From Alphaproteobacteria bacterium (GTDB lineage: Bacteria > Pseudomonadota > Alphaproteobacteria > Caulobacterales > Hyphomonadaceae): 64,000 nt of DNA. The stretch is taken from assembly GCA_018969425.1 (NCBI GenBank), contig JAGWYJ010000002.1, positions 62,001 through 126,000 of the forward strand, in the 5' to 3' direction. How positions within the stretch are numbered: the first letter of the stretch is position 1; the number at the start of each line of letters is the position of its first letter. A program made the position numbers and the translations under genes. The notes beneath the pieces are model-generated. The model did no database searches, was not told the origin of the DNA, and worked only from the letters and a program-made list of their open reading frames with translations. Below are positions 55,936 through 64,000 of the stretch, piece by piece.

Positions 55936-56157
55936 CTATTTCACAAAACCTTTGAACTTGTCCTTGAAGCGGGACAGACGGCCGCCGCGATCCATAAGCT
56001 GAGCGCTGCCTCCGGTCCAGGCCGGGTGGGATTTCGGATCGATGTCGAGGGAGAGCGTGTCGCCCTCTTTCCCATAGGTCGACCGAGTCTTGTAGGTGGT
56101 ACCATCCGTCATCACGACATTGATGAAATGGTAGTCGGGGTGGCCTTCACTCTTCAT
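55936..56157 (-). CDS. rpmE: 50S ribosomal protein L31
   Basis: 73-aa L31 of the zinc-free type (no CxxC pair). [20 protein letters not shown], the [17 protein letters not shown] block and SHPAWTGG are diagnostic. ATG 56157 is the family start; the long ORF-track extension is spurious. It is divergent from an ABC exporter gene, as in other alphaproteobacteria. Confidence 0.97.
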   Translation of the reverse strand: MKSEGHPDYHFINVVMTDGTTYKTRSTYGKEGDTLSLDIDPKSHPAWTGGSAQLMDRGGRLSRFKDKFKGFVK

Positions 56158-56305
56158 GGTCGGTCTCTGAGCTCGAACTTCGGTCTTCCGAAGGCCCTCG
56201 CCGGAGAGGTTCCAGAGCGGGCTTGCTGAAATCGGGAGCGCGGCTAATACCCGAAGTAACTGGTGCTGGCAAGGCGCGCGGAATGCCCCCGGCTGAAAGG
56301 TGCAG

Positions 56306-58132
56306 ATGACGAACAATTCGGGTCCTGGAGCGGCGGAGTTTGATCGGACCGCGGGCGCTCAGAGGTGGGGCGAAGGGGCGCCCGATCGAGCGCGGGCCAA
56401 ATCCTTGAGGCCTTTGCTGGCGTTGAGCCCTTATGTCTATCGTCAGAAAGGGGTCGCCATCTCCGCCGTGGTGTTTCTTCTGATCGCCGCGAGCCTGAAC
56501 CTCGCGATCACCTATCCTGCGCGATGGCTAGGAGAAAACGGCTTTTCAGGCGGCGACCCCGCCTCGGTTAACGCTGGGTTCCTCGGGATCATCGTCATCG
56601 CGTTGGCGCTTGGCTTCTTCTCAGCGGTGCGGTTCTATTTCTTCTCGCGTTTTGGAGAGAGACTGGCTGCAGATCTCAGGACGGATGTCTACGCCCGTCT
56701 TCTGTCCTTGTCCCCGTCCTACTTCGCAAAGCTAAGAACGGGCGAGGCGGTCTCGCGCCTCACGGCCGATATAACGTTGATCGAGACATTCTTCGGTTCG
56801 ACATTCTCCATGGCCGTGCGCTCAAGCGTGACCTCGATCGGGGCTCTGATCCTGATGCTGTTCACAAGCTGGAAGCTGACGTTGCTGCTATTCGTTCTGG
56901 CGCCGGTCTTGATTCTCCCGATTCTGGGAATCGGCCGGCGTGTTCGAAAGCTATCGGTGAACGCCCAGGATCGCATCGCCGACACTGCGGCGGAAGCGAG
57001 CGAAACTCTGGACGCTATCGATCTTGTTCAAGCCTACGGCATGGAGCGCGACCGAGAGTCTCGGTTCCGAGGGGCCGTTGAAGCCGCCTTCCGCGCGGCG
57101 CTAGCGAGAATTGGCGCACGTGCATTCCTGACCGGAATCATCATCGCATTGATGTTCGCGGGAGTCGCTGGAGTGATTTGGCTCGGGGCTCTGAGCGTTA
57201 TGTCCGGGGAGATGACAACCGGCGCCTTCATTCAGTTTGTTCTTCTGGCGGTTTTCGGCGTTGGCGGATTTGCGACTGTGGCCGAGGTCTTTGGTGACGC
57301 CATGCGCGCCTCTGGCGCCGCCCAGCGGGCTGCAGAGATACTTTCACAAACCCCCGAGATTGCGGCGCCGCCACATCCCAGGATTATGCCGGACAGGATT
57401 GAGGGGCGCCTAAGCGTCAGCCAGGTGTCCTTCACTTATCCGGGTGCTGATCGGCCCTCCTTGAGCTCCGTGAGTTTTGAGGCTCGCCCTGGGGAGCTCG
57501 TCGCGCTGGTCGGACCTTCGGGTGCGGGGAAATCTACCGTGCTCCGCTTGCTCTTGAGGTTTTTCGATCCGGATGAGGGGGCCGTCACGCTGGATGGCTT
57601 CGACGCCCGCGCTGTGGATCCCGCCCAATGGAGAGCGAGATTTTCCTATGTTCCCCAGGAGGCCCCTATCTTCACCGGCGAGGCTTCTGCCAATGTTCGT
57701 TTCGGGCGCACGACCGCTTCAGATGAGGAGGTCAGGGAAGCGCTTCGGAAGTCGGAGGCTCTTTCGTTTCTCGAGGCTCGCGGAGGTTTGTCAGCGGATG
57801 TCGGAGCGAAAGGCCGTTCGCTATCGGGCGGGGAGCGTCAGAGGATCGCCATCGCCCGCGCACTGGTGAGGGGCGCTCCCGTAATGCTTCTCGATGAAGC
57901 GACGTCCGCTTTGGATGCGGGTAATGAGAGGTTGGTTCAGAAGGCGCTTGAGCAAGCCAGCGAAGGGCGAACAACAATTGTCATCGCTCATCGATTGGCG
58001 ACCGTGCGTCGGGCCGACAGGATCATTGTGATGGACGGTGGTCGGGTAGTGGAGGAGGGCGACCACGAAGGGCTGGTGAGGGCGCAGGGTCTTTACGCAC
58101 GCCTCGCAGAGCTACAGTTCACTTCAGGCTGA
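56306..58132 (+). CDS. ABC exporter, fused permease and ATPase (MsbA-like)
   Basis: 608-aa half-transporter with six N-terminal membrane helices (residues about 40-320) and a C-terminal nucleotide-binding domain: Walker [21 protein letters not shown], signature [15 protein letters not shown], Walker [13 protein letters not shown] and switch [14 protein letters not shown]. Substrate unknown; lipids or drugs are usual. ATG 56306 has AAAGG upstream. Confidence 0.94.
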   Translation: MTNNSGPGAAEFDRTAGAQRWGEGAPDRARAKSLRPLLALSPYVYRQKGVAISAVVFLLIAASLNLAITYPARWLGENGFSGGDPASVNAGFLGIIVIALALGFFSAVRFYFFSRFGERLAADLRTDVYARLLSLSPSYFAKLRTGEAVSRLTADITLIETFFGSTFSMAVRSSVTSIGALILMLFTSWKLTLLLFVLAPVLILPILGIGRRVRKLSVNAQDRIADTAAEASETLDAIDLVQAYGMERDRESRFRGAVEAAFRAALARIGARAFLTGIIIALMFAGVAGVIWLGALSVMSGEMTTGAFIQFVLLAVFGVGGFATVAEVFGDAMRASGAAQRAAEILSQTPEIAAPPHPRIMPDRIEGRLSVSQVSFTYPGADRPSLSSVSFEARPGELVALVGPSGAGKSTVLRLLLRFFDPDEGAVTLDGFDARAVDPAQWRARFSYVPQEAPIFTGEASANVRFGRTTASDEEVREALRKSEALSFLEARGGLSADVGAKGRSLSGGERQRIAIARALVRGAPVMLLDEATSALDAGNERLVQKALEQASEGRTTIVIAHRLATVRRADRIIVMDGGRVVEEGDHEGLVRAQGLYARLAELQFTSG

Positions 58133-58134
58133 TC

Positions 58135-58941
58135 TTAGCGCTTGCCCTGCGGCGGCCCACCGCCCTCGAGGCGCTCGACCAGCTTCGACGCCAGACTCCG
58201 ATTCCCAACGACCAGATCGCCGTGGCGCGGATCAGATTTGTTAAGACCGATAGCGAGCCCTCCCGCCTCTTTGAGGATAACCAATCCTGCCGCGACATCC
58301 CATACTTTTAGCCCGCGCTCCCAGAAACAGTCGAATCGTCCCGCGGCGACCCAAGTGATGTCGAGGGCTGCTGAGCCGAAGCGTCTGACCGCGCCAACGC
58401 ATTGGGTGACGACGTCGAGCTCGGCGAGGAAGCGCTCACGGCCCGGAGTTCCGAGCTGGGGAATCCCGGTTGAGACGATCGCCTCTTCAAGCTTTCGCCG
58501 GGCGGCGACCCTTAGGCGCCGGTTTTCCAGCCACGCGCCCTGGTCTGTTTCCGCCCAGAAGAGTTCATTTCTCATCACGTCGAAGACAACCCCGCCCCGT
58601 AGTTCGCCGTCTCGTTCAAGCGCGATTGAGACAGCGAAATGTGGTGTTCCATGCAGAAAGTTAAGGGTTCCATCCAGCGGGTCGATGATGAAGCGATGAG
58701 ACTTGTCGGTTCCGTCAACGACCCCCCGTTCCTCCATAACGAAGCCGTAACCTGGCCGGGCTTTCGAGAGACGTGAGAAAATGATCTCCTCCGCCTTGAG
58801 GTCTGCTGTGGAGGCGAAGTCCGCTGGTCCTTTCTGGGACACTTGGAGATTTTCGATCTCCCCGAAGTCGCGCACAAGGCGCCGGCCCGCCGCTCGCGCG
58901 GCGTCGATCATCAGGCTTAGTGTCGGAGACGGACGTGACAT
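58135..58941 (-). CDS. suhB: Inositol monophosphatase family protein SuhB
   Basis: 268-aa Mg-dependent phosphatase. Metal-binding motifs are visible: the MEERG loop, IDPLDGTLNFLHGTPHFA, and KVWDVAAGLVILKEAGG near the C-terminus. In E. coli SuhB also takes part in rRNA antitermination; which role dominates here is unknown. It converges on the ABC exporter gene. Confidence 0.94.
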   Translation of the reverse strand: MSRPSPTLSLMIDAARAAGRRLVRDFGEIENLQVSQKGPADFASTADLKAEEIIFSRLSKARPGYGFVMEERGVVDGTDKSHRFIIDPLDGTLNFLHGTPHFAVSIALERDGELRGGVVFDVMRNELFWAETDQGAWLENRRLRVAARRKLEEAIVSTGIPQLGTPGRERFLAELDVVTQCVGAVRRFGSAALDITWVAAGRFDCFWERGLKVWDVAAGLVILKEAGGLAIGLNKSDPRHGDLVVGNRSLASKLVERLEGGGPPQGKR

Positions 58942-59082
58942 GTCGGTTCCAGTAGCTTGGACGGCGCAGGACGACGCGCAGCTCTCCCCTAGATCATCAT
59001 CGGACAGGAATGAAGCGAGGGTCAGCCCAAAGATGACCTATTTTATCTGTCGTCGAGCGCTCTTAATCAAAACGGCAGTCGA

Positions 59083-59745
59083 TCATCCCCCGCCCGCCTC
59101 AGCGTCAAAGATGGCGTTGAACGCCTTGACGGCCGCCCCCGGGCCGCCCGGATGTCCCCAGACGCCTGAGGATACCGCCAGAAAATCTGCACCGGCTTCC
59201 ACGAGAGGGCGAGCGTTTGCGACCGTAATCCCCCCGATTGCGACGCATGGAATCTCGATCATTTCCTGCCACCAACTCAGAAGCGAGGCGTCGGCCTGAT
59301 GCAGTGTCTCCTTGGTTTGCGTGGGATGGAAAGCGCCGAAAGCTACATAATCCGCTCCAGCCTCTCCAGCCTCAAGGGCGAGATGGCGACTATCATGGCA
59401 TGTGACGCCGAGGATTCTGTCGGGACCCAGCAGCTTTCGCGCCTTCGCGCAGGGCATGTCCCCCTGCCCCAGATGGGCGCCATCCGCCCCGAGTTCGAGC
59501 GCAAGATCAGGCCGGTCGTTGATCAGGACAGCGACGTTCCTGGCCTGAGCGTCGGCCATGACAGCGTCCGACAGCGCCCGGATCTCATCGTCAGGCGTTG
59601 AAGATCCGGATGAAGTCTTGATCCGGATCTGAAGACACGCGACGTCTCCCGCATCTAGCGTCGCCCTCAGAACATGAGCGAACGCGCCGATATCAGGAAT
59701 CCTCGGCGGCGTGATGAGATAGAGGCGACAGCGAGGAGCCCTCAT
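59083..59745 (-). CDS. thiE: Thiamine-phosphate synthase family protein
   Basis: 220-aa TIM-barrel joining HMP-PP and thiazole phosphate. Features are [53 protein letters not shown] and the phosphate loop [12 protein letters not shown]. Its start overlaps the fba stop by four bases, which is conserved in several alphaproteobacteria. No other thiamine biosynthesis gene is present. Confidence 0.92.
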   Translation of the reverse strand: MRAPRCRLYLITPPRIPDIGAFAHVLRATLDAGDVACLQIRIKTSSGSSTPDDEIRALSDAVMADAQARNVAVLINDRPDLALELGADGAHLGQGDMPCAKARKLLGPDRILGVTCHDSRHLALEAGEAGADYVAFGAFHPTQTKETLHQADASLLSWWQEMIEIPCVAIGGITVANARPLVEAGADFLAVSSGVWGHPGGPGAAVKAFNAIFDAEAGGG

Positions 59746-60806
59746 CCTGTTTTGGGAGCAAGTTCGCGTGAAGAGTAACGTTTCGCCATCGTTGCCAGGG
59801 AGGCTGGACGGATGCGGGAGGCCATGCCCTCAGCCCCAAACTCCTGAAAGCGCTGAACGCAAACGGCCCTCATGGCCTCCTTCGCGGGCTTGAGGTAGCT
59901 TCTTGGATCAAACTCTCGCGGGTTTTCAGCAAGATACTTTCGAATCGCGCCAGTGATCGCCATTCGATTGTCCGTGTCGATGTTGATCTTCCGGACCCCG
60001 TGTCTGATCCCTCTCTGGATCTCCTCGACCGGGACGCCCCACGTCTGCGGCATCTGCCCGCCATAAGCATTGATGACGTCCTGCAGCTCCTGAGGAACCG
60101 ATGAAGACCCGTGCATGACCAGGTGTGTGTTCGGAAGTCGGCGATGGATCTCCTCTATGACGTTCATCGCCAGCACATCCCCGTCGGGCTTGCGCGAGAA
60201 TTTGTAAGCTCCATGGCTGGTCCCCATTGCGATGGCCAGTGCATCAACCTCGGTCGCCTTGACGAAGTCGACGGCCTGGTCTGGGTCCGTGAGCAGCTGT
60301 GAATGATCGAGCGCGCCCTCGGCTCCGTGCCCGTCTTCAGCTTCCCCCATGCCGGTTTCCAGCGATCCAAGAACGCCGAGCTCTCCCTCGACCGAAACTC
60401 CGCAGGAGTGGGCCATAACAACCACGCGTCGTGTGACATCAACGTTGTAGGCGTAATCCGCCGGCGTCTTGGCATCTTCCTTGAGGGAGCCGTCCATCAT
60501 GACGGACGTGAACCCATACTGAATCGCAGTCGCGCATGTCGCCGGACCGTTGCCGTGATCCTGGTGCATGCAAACCGGAATATGGGGATAGAGTTCCGAG
60601 ACGGCGTCAATGAGATGCTTCAGCACGACGTCATTGGCGTACGAGCGAGCCCCTCGGCTCGCCTGCATGATGACAGGCGCGTCAACCTGAGCCGCTGCCT
60701 CCATGATCGCCAGTGCTTGCTCCATGTTGTTAATGTTGAAGGCGGGAAGACCGTAATTGTGGTCGGCGGCGTGATCCAGAAGCTGCCTAAGCGTAATGCG
60801 CGCCAT
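59742..60806 (-). CDS. fba: Class II fructose-bisphosphate aldolase
   Basis: 354-aa zinc-dependent aldolase of the Calvin-cycle type (CbbA-like). Zinc/active-site segments are [46 protein letters not shown] and [14 protein letters not shown] 60806 has AAGGAG upstream. It follows pgk and leads into thiE. Confidence 0.97.
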   Translation of the reverse strand: MARITLRQLLDHAADHNYGLPAFNINNMEQALAIMEAAAQVDAPVIMQASRGARSYANDVVLKHLIDAVSELYPHIPVCMHQDHGNGPATCATAIQYGFTSVMMDGSLKEDAKTPADYAYNVDVTRRVVVMAHSCGVSVEGELGVLGSLETGMGEAEDGHGAEGALDHSQLLTDPDQAVDFVKATEVDALAIAMGTSHGAYKFSRKPDGDVLAMNVIEEIHRRLPNTHLVMHGSSSVPQELQDVINAYGGQMPQTWGVPVEEIQRGIRHGVRKINIDTDNRMAITGAIRKYLAENPREFDPRSYLKPAKEAMRAVCVQRFQEFGAEGMASRIRPASLATMAKRYSSRELAPKTG

Positions 60807-60908
60807 ATCGAAACTCCTTGCTCGTCGTGTTGTATTCGTCGACGTGTCAGCTCCCACGCCACATTGGCCCGGACTTCGTTCAGCTCGAGAAACGAAGCCC
60901 AGCTTATG

Positions 60909-62099
60909 TTAGATCTTCAATGCCTCGACCCCGGGCAAAGCCTTGCCTTCCATCCATTCGAGGAAGGCGCCGCCAGCTGTTGAGACGAAGGACAGGTCGT
61001 CAGCCACCCCGGCCGCATGAAGGGCGGAGACAGTGTCTCCGCCACCAGCGACAGCCACCAGACGCCCCTGACGAACCAGATCGGCGGCGTGTTGCGCTGC
61101 TGCGACGGTTCCTCGATCAAATGGAGGGATCTCGAAAACTCCGAGCGGCCCGTTCCACACCAGAGTCTTCGAATTCTCCATCGCCCTCTTCAGGCGAGCG
61201 ACCGTCTCCGGGCCCGCGTCGAGAATACGCTCGTGTTCGTCCACCTCACCAAGACCGCGCACACGCGCAGGTGCGCCAGGCGCCATCTGCTCGGCGACGA
61301 CGATATCAATTGGAAGGAACAGCTTGCAGTTATTACGACCTGCCAGACCGATGATGCTTCGGGCCGTATCCGCTAGATCCTTCTCGCAATAGGATGCGCC
61401 GACATCGTGCCCCTGCGCATAAAGGAAGGTGTTGGCCATGCCGCCGCCGATGGCGAGTTTGTCGAGGCGCGTAACAAGATTTTTCAATAGGTCGAGCTTT
61501 GTTGAGACCTTGGAGCCCCCGACGATGCCCAGCACAGGTCGTTGCGGTGAGCCGAGCGCTGTATCTAGAGCGCTGAGCTCTCGCTCCATGGCCAATCCTG
61601 CGAATGAAGGCAGACGCCTCGCGATGCCTTCAGTCGAGGCGTGGGCCCTGTGAGCGGCCGAGAAAGCATCGTTGACAAAGATATCGCCAAGCCCGGCGAG
61701 TTCGGCGGAGAACAGGGGGTCGTTCGCTTCCTCTCCGGCGTGGTACCGGACATTTTCCAGGAGGGCTACGTCTCCCGGACCGAGATCTGCAACTGCCGCC
61801 CTGGCGGCCGGGCCGACACAGTCGTCCGCCCAGGCTACGGATTTGCCTAGTAGAGTTGAGAGAGGCGCAAGGATCGGCTTCAGACTCATCTCGGCGACGC
61901 GCTTGCCTTTCGGCCGGTCAAAATGTGCGAGAAGCACAGTTCTGGCGCCGCGCGAGGCGAGAAATTCAATCGTTGGCAAAGCGGATCGTAAGCGGGTGTC
62001 ATCGGCGACCGCACCGTGGTCCATCGGCACATTGAAGTCGACGCGTACGAGGGCGGTTTTTCCTGTCAGGTCTGCGTCTTTCAGTCGTCGAAACGTCAT
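60909..62099 (-). CDS. pgk: Phosphoglycerate kinase
   Basis: 396-aa two-domain kinase of glycolysis. RVDFNVPMDHGAVADDTRLR, LLAHFDRPKGKRVAEMSL, ILGIVGGSKVSTKLDLL and the C-terminal VAVAGGGDTVSALH are diagnostic. It lies between gap and fba on the same strand. Confidence 0.98.
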   Translation of the reverse strand: MTFRRLKDADLTGKTALVRVDFNVPMDHGAVADDTRLRSALPTIEFLASRGARTVLLAHFDRPKGKRVAEMSLKPILAPLSTLLGKSVAWADDCVGPAARAAVADLGPGDVALLENVRYHAGEEANDPLFSAELAGLGDIFVNDAFSAAHRAHASTEGIARRLPSFAGLAMERELSALDTALGSPQRPVLGIVGGSKVSTKLDLLKNLVTRLDKLAIGGGMANTFLYAQGHDVGASYCEKDLADTARSIIGLAGRNNCKLFLPIDIVVAEQMAPGAPARVRGLGEVDEHERILDAGPETVARLKRAMENSKTLVWNGPLGVFEIPPFDRGTVAAAQHAADLVRQGRLVAVAGGGDTVSALHAAGVADDLSFVSTAGGAFLEWMEGKALPGVEALKI

Positions 62100-62166
62100 G
62101 ATCCTAGCCTTACCGAACCCGCCGACCCTTCGGCCTGTGGTCCCAAGTCCCTGTGGTCGTTGGTGA

Positions 62167-63177
62167 TTAGATCAGGCGCGACATCGCGAGGGCGGTATCC
62201 GACATGCGTGTGGCGAAGCCCCATTCATTATCATACCAGGACAGCACCCGCACAAGCTGACCGTCGATGACCTGGGTCTGGGCCAGAGCCACGGTTGAGG
62301 AGGCTGGCGCATGATTGAGATCCATGGAAACCAACGGATCGTTCGTCACAGCGAGAATTCCCTTGAGCGGCCCCTCGCTTGCCGCCGCCTCCAGGGCCCG
62401 GTTGATTTCCTCGACGCTTACAGGTCGCGACGGGACGACCTTGAGATCAACCACAGAGACATTAGGCGTTGGGACGCGGATGGAAGATCCGTCGAGTCGA
62501 CCCTTCAGTTCGGGAAGCACAAGCCCGATTGCCTTCGCTGCGCCCGTAGAGGTGGGAATCATCGAAAGCGCCGCCGCCCGGGCGCGATAGAGATCTTTGT
62601 GCATCGTATCGAGGGTCGGTTGATCCCCCGTGTAGGCGTGGATCGTCGTCATGTACCCGCGTTCGATGCCGCATAATCCGTGCAGCACCTTCGCCACCGG
62701 GGCGAGGCAGTTGGTGGTGCATGATCCGTTCGAAACGACATGATCAGAGGCTGTCAGCGTATCGTGATTGACGCCGAAGACGATTGTTTTATCCGCATTG
62801 TCGGCCGGGGCGGACACAAGAACTCTCCGCGCCCCCGCCGCGATATGAGCGGATGCCTTGTCCTTGGATGTGAAGATGCCGGTACATTCCATCGCAATGT
62901 CGACATTAAGATCTTTGTGCGGAAGTCGCGCAGGATCTCTTTCCGCAGTGACCTTGAACGACTGGCGACCAACCTTGACCACGTCCCCGGAGATCTCCAC
63001 GGGCATCCCGAGACGCCCGTGAACGCTGTCATACTTAAGAAGGTGGACATTCGTCTCGATCGGTCCGAGATCATTGACCGCGACGACTTCAATGTCGCGA
63101 CGGTCATGCTCGAGGATCGATCTCAGAACCAGACGGCCAATTCGCCCGAAGCCGTTGATTGCGACACGCACTGTCAT
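62167..63177 (-). CDS. gap: Glyceraldehyde-3-phosphate dehydrogenase
   Basis: 336-aa NAD(P)-dependent enzyme. Rossmann motif VAINGFGRIGRLVLRS, catalytic Cys in SNGSCTTNCLAPV, and the C-terminal SWYDNEWGFATRMSD. A nested inverted repeat lies 62 bases upstream of its start. Confidence 0.98.
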   Translation of the reverse strand: MTVRVAINGFGRIGRLVLRSILEHDRRDIEVVAVNDLGPIETNVHLLKYDSVHGRLGMPVEISGDVVKVGRQSFKVTAERDPARLPHKDLNVDIAMECTGIFTSKDKASAHIAAGARRVLVSAPADNADKTIVFGVNHDTLTASDHVVSNGSCTTNCLAPVAKVLHGLCGIERGYMTTIHAYTGDQPTLDTMHKDLYRARAAALSMIPTSTGAAKAIGLVLPELKGRLDGSSIRVPTPNVSVVDLKVVPSRPVSVEEINRALEAAASEGPLKGILAVTNDPLVSMDLNHAPASSTVALAQTQVIDGQLVRVLSWYDNEWGFATRMSDTALAMSRLI

Positions 63178-63238
63178 TTCACCATCCGCTCGTTTCTCTG
63201 AGCCGGGCGTGAGCGTGCGCTTCGACCGGCGATTTTAG

Positions 63239-63277
63239 TGCGGTCATAGAGGATTTTCAGAAAATGTGGAGACCGCA
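63239..63277. promoter_or_regulatory. Nested inverted repeat upstream of gap
   Basis: TGCGGTC and GACCGCA (7 bp, perfect) enclose ATTTT-CAG-AAAAT (5 bp, perfect). The structure lies between tkt and gap, 62 bases before the gap start. It could be an operator for a glycolytic/Calvin regulator or an mRNA hairpin. Confidence 0.5.
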
Positions 63278-63335
63278 TCTCGTTGAATTCGAGGTGATTC
63301 TCCCGTTCGACGAATAATGGGGTGCGGCCTTCGCT

Positions 63336-64000
63336 TTAAAGTCTCGCCTTAACGGCCTTTACGACAGCTTCAGATGTGATTCCGAACTCCCGGTAGAGAT
63401 CCTTGTAGGGTGCTGACGCTCCAAAGCCCCCCATGCCGACGAAGCCGCCATTAGGCCCGATCCAACGGTCCCATCCATCCCGAACGCCAGCTTCGACGGC
63501 CACGGTTGCCAGGCCCTGTCCAAGGACGTCCCTTCGATAGCTGTCGCTCTGATGAGCGAAGAGGGAGAAGCAGGGAAGAGAGACGACGCGAGTTCCAACT
63601 CCTGAAGCCTCCAGCTCATCCTGAGCTTTGAGCGCGATCTCGATCTCGGATCCGGTGGCGAGAATCGCCGCGCGTTCGGGACCACGCGCCGGGCGAAGGA
63701 CGTATCCCCCTTTTGCAACGAGATTTTCCGAGACGTGAACGGTTCGTGCGAGGGGCACGTTCTGACGCGTGAGGGCGATAAGAGAGGGAGCCCCTTTAGA
63801 CTGGAGGGCGACCTCCCATGCTTCCGCTGTCTCCACGCCGTCGCAGGGTCTGAAAACCAGGAGATTTGGCATCGCTCGGAGGGAGGAGATGTGTTCCACA
63901 GGCTGATGGGTCGGGCCGTCTTCGCCGACCCCGATCGAGTCGTGGGTCATCACGTGGATCACTCGGATGCCCATCAGCGCTCCTAAACGGATGGCGGGGC
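63336..64000 (-). CDS. tkt: Transketolase, C-terminal part (5' end outside window)
   Basis: The C-terminal 220 or so residues of transketolase. The frame stays open to the window edge (PAIRLGALMGIRVIHVMTHD upstream of the ORF-track Met). The pyrimidine-domain motif THDSIGVGEDGPTHQPVEH is intact, as is the C-terminal domain. It heads the tkt-gap-pgk-fba run. Confidence 0.96.
   Translation of the reverse strand, partial: PAIRLGALMGIRVIHVMTHDSIGVGEDGPTHQPVEHISSLRAMPNLLVFRPCDGVETAEAWEVALQSKGAPSLIALTRQNVPLARTVHVSENLVAKGGYVLRPARGPERAAILATGSEIEIALKAQDELEASGVGTRVVSLPCFSLFAHQSDSYRRDVLGQGLATVAVEAGVRDGWDRWIGPNGGFVGMGGFGASAPYKDLYREFGITSEAVVKAVKARL

Noticed and set aside
1-64000. CRISPR arrays, prophage, insertion sequences
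   Set aside because: No regularly spaced direct repeats, transposase, integrase or phage structural genes were seen.

Overview
The window is a gene-dense stretch of chromosome from an alphaproteobacterium. The evidence is gene content and order: phoH-ybeY-lnt-metK-trmB, acnA divergent from ccmABCDG, dapF-mtaB-ftsY, rpmE beside an ABC exporter, and tkt-gap-pgk-fba. Lineage-restricted families also fit: the DUF1013 regulator TrcR, the CtrA-degradation adaptor RcdA, DUF1192, DUF2794, DUF1223 and DUF1674. RcdA and TrcR point to a CtrA-type cell cycle (Caulobacterales, Parvularculales or Hyphomonadaceae-like). I cannot name a species. No rRNA, tRNA, CRISPR array, prophage or insertion sequence was recognised.

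Layout. 1-6.4 kb: RNA maturation and envelope genes (phoH, ybeY, lnt), then metK behind a perfect palindrome, trmB and glucokinase. 6.5-12.4 kb: a DUF1674 protein, htpX, rsmB, a glycine-zipper lipoprotein, rpe and a heparinase II/III-like protein. 12.4-18.7 kb: a FlaA1/WbpM-like sugar dehydratase, purH, a histone-H1-like Lys/Ala-rich protein, argG and ppa. 18.7-20.5 kb: a small lipoprotein, ygfZ and a cold-shock gene. 20.6-27.1 kb (minus strand): a run of six genes encoding an S8 serine protease lipoprotein, a membrane-anchored prodomain-like protein, an unknown lipoprotein, an M23 peptidase lipoprotein, phosphoglycerate mutase and an odd RibD-like fusion. 27.4-33.7 kb: a 41-residue membrane peptide behind stacked inverted repeats, a CDP-sugar cluster (COG4091-type oxidoreductase, 3,5-epimerase-like, rfbG, rfbF), a sirtuin and an FkbM methyltransferase. 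33.8-37.7 kb: an unknown protein with a clamp-binding-like motif, an ECF sigma/ChrR pair, ThpR, a BI-1 family protein and DUF2794. 38-45 kb: DUF1223, acnA, the complete ccmABCDG run (ccmD is below the ORF-track cutoff) and a NUDIX hydrolase. 45-52 kb: yciB, an EamA transporter, ftsY, mtaB, dapF and an S9 peptidase. 52-58 kb: two YdcH proteins, trcR, a quinone oxidoreductase, DUF1192, rcdA, rpmE and an ABC exporter. 58-64 kb: suhB, thiE, fba, pgk, gap and the 3' part of tkt, a lower-glycolysis/Calvin-type carbon module.

Most of the window is ordinary core genome. The parts most worth a second look are: the four-gene exported protease/prodomain/lipoprotein/M23 operon (22.4-27.1 kb); the RibD-like protein with an extra N-terminal segment and a gutted reductase domain; the ChrR-type anti-sigma factor lacking its N-terminal zinc ligands; the unknown protein ending in QMDLF; the palindrome before metK; and the inverted repeats before the 41-aa peptide and before gap.
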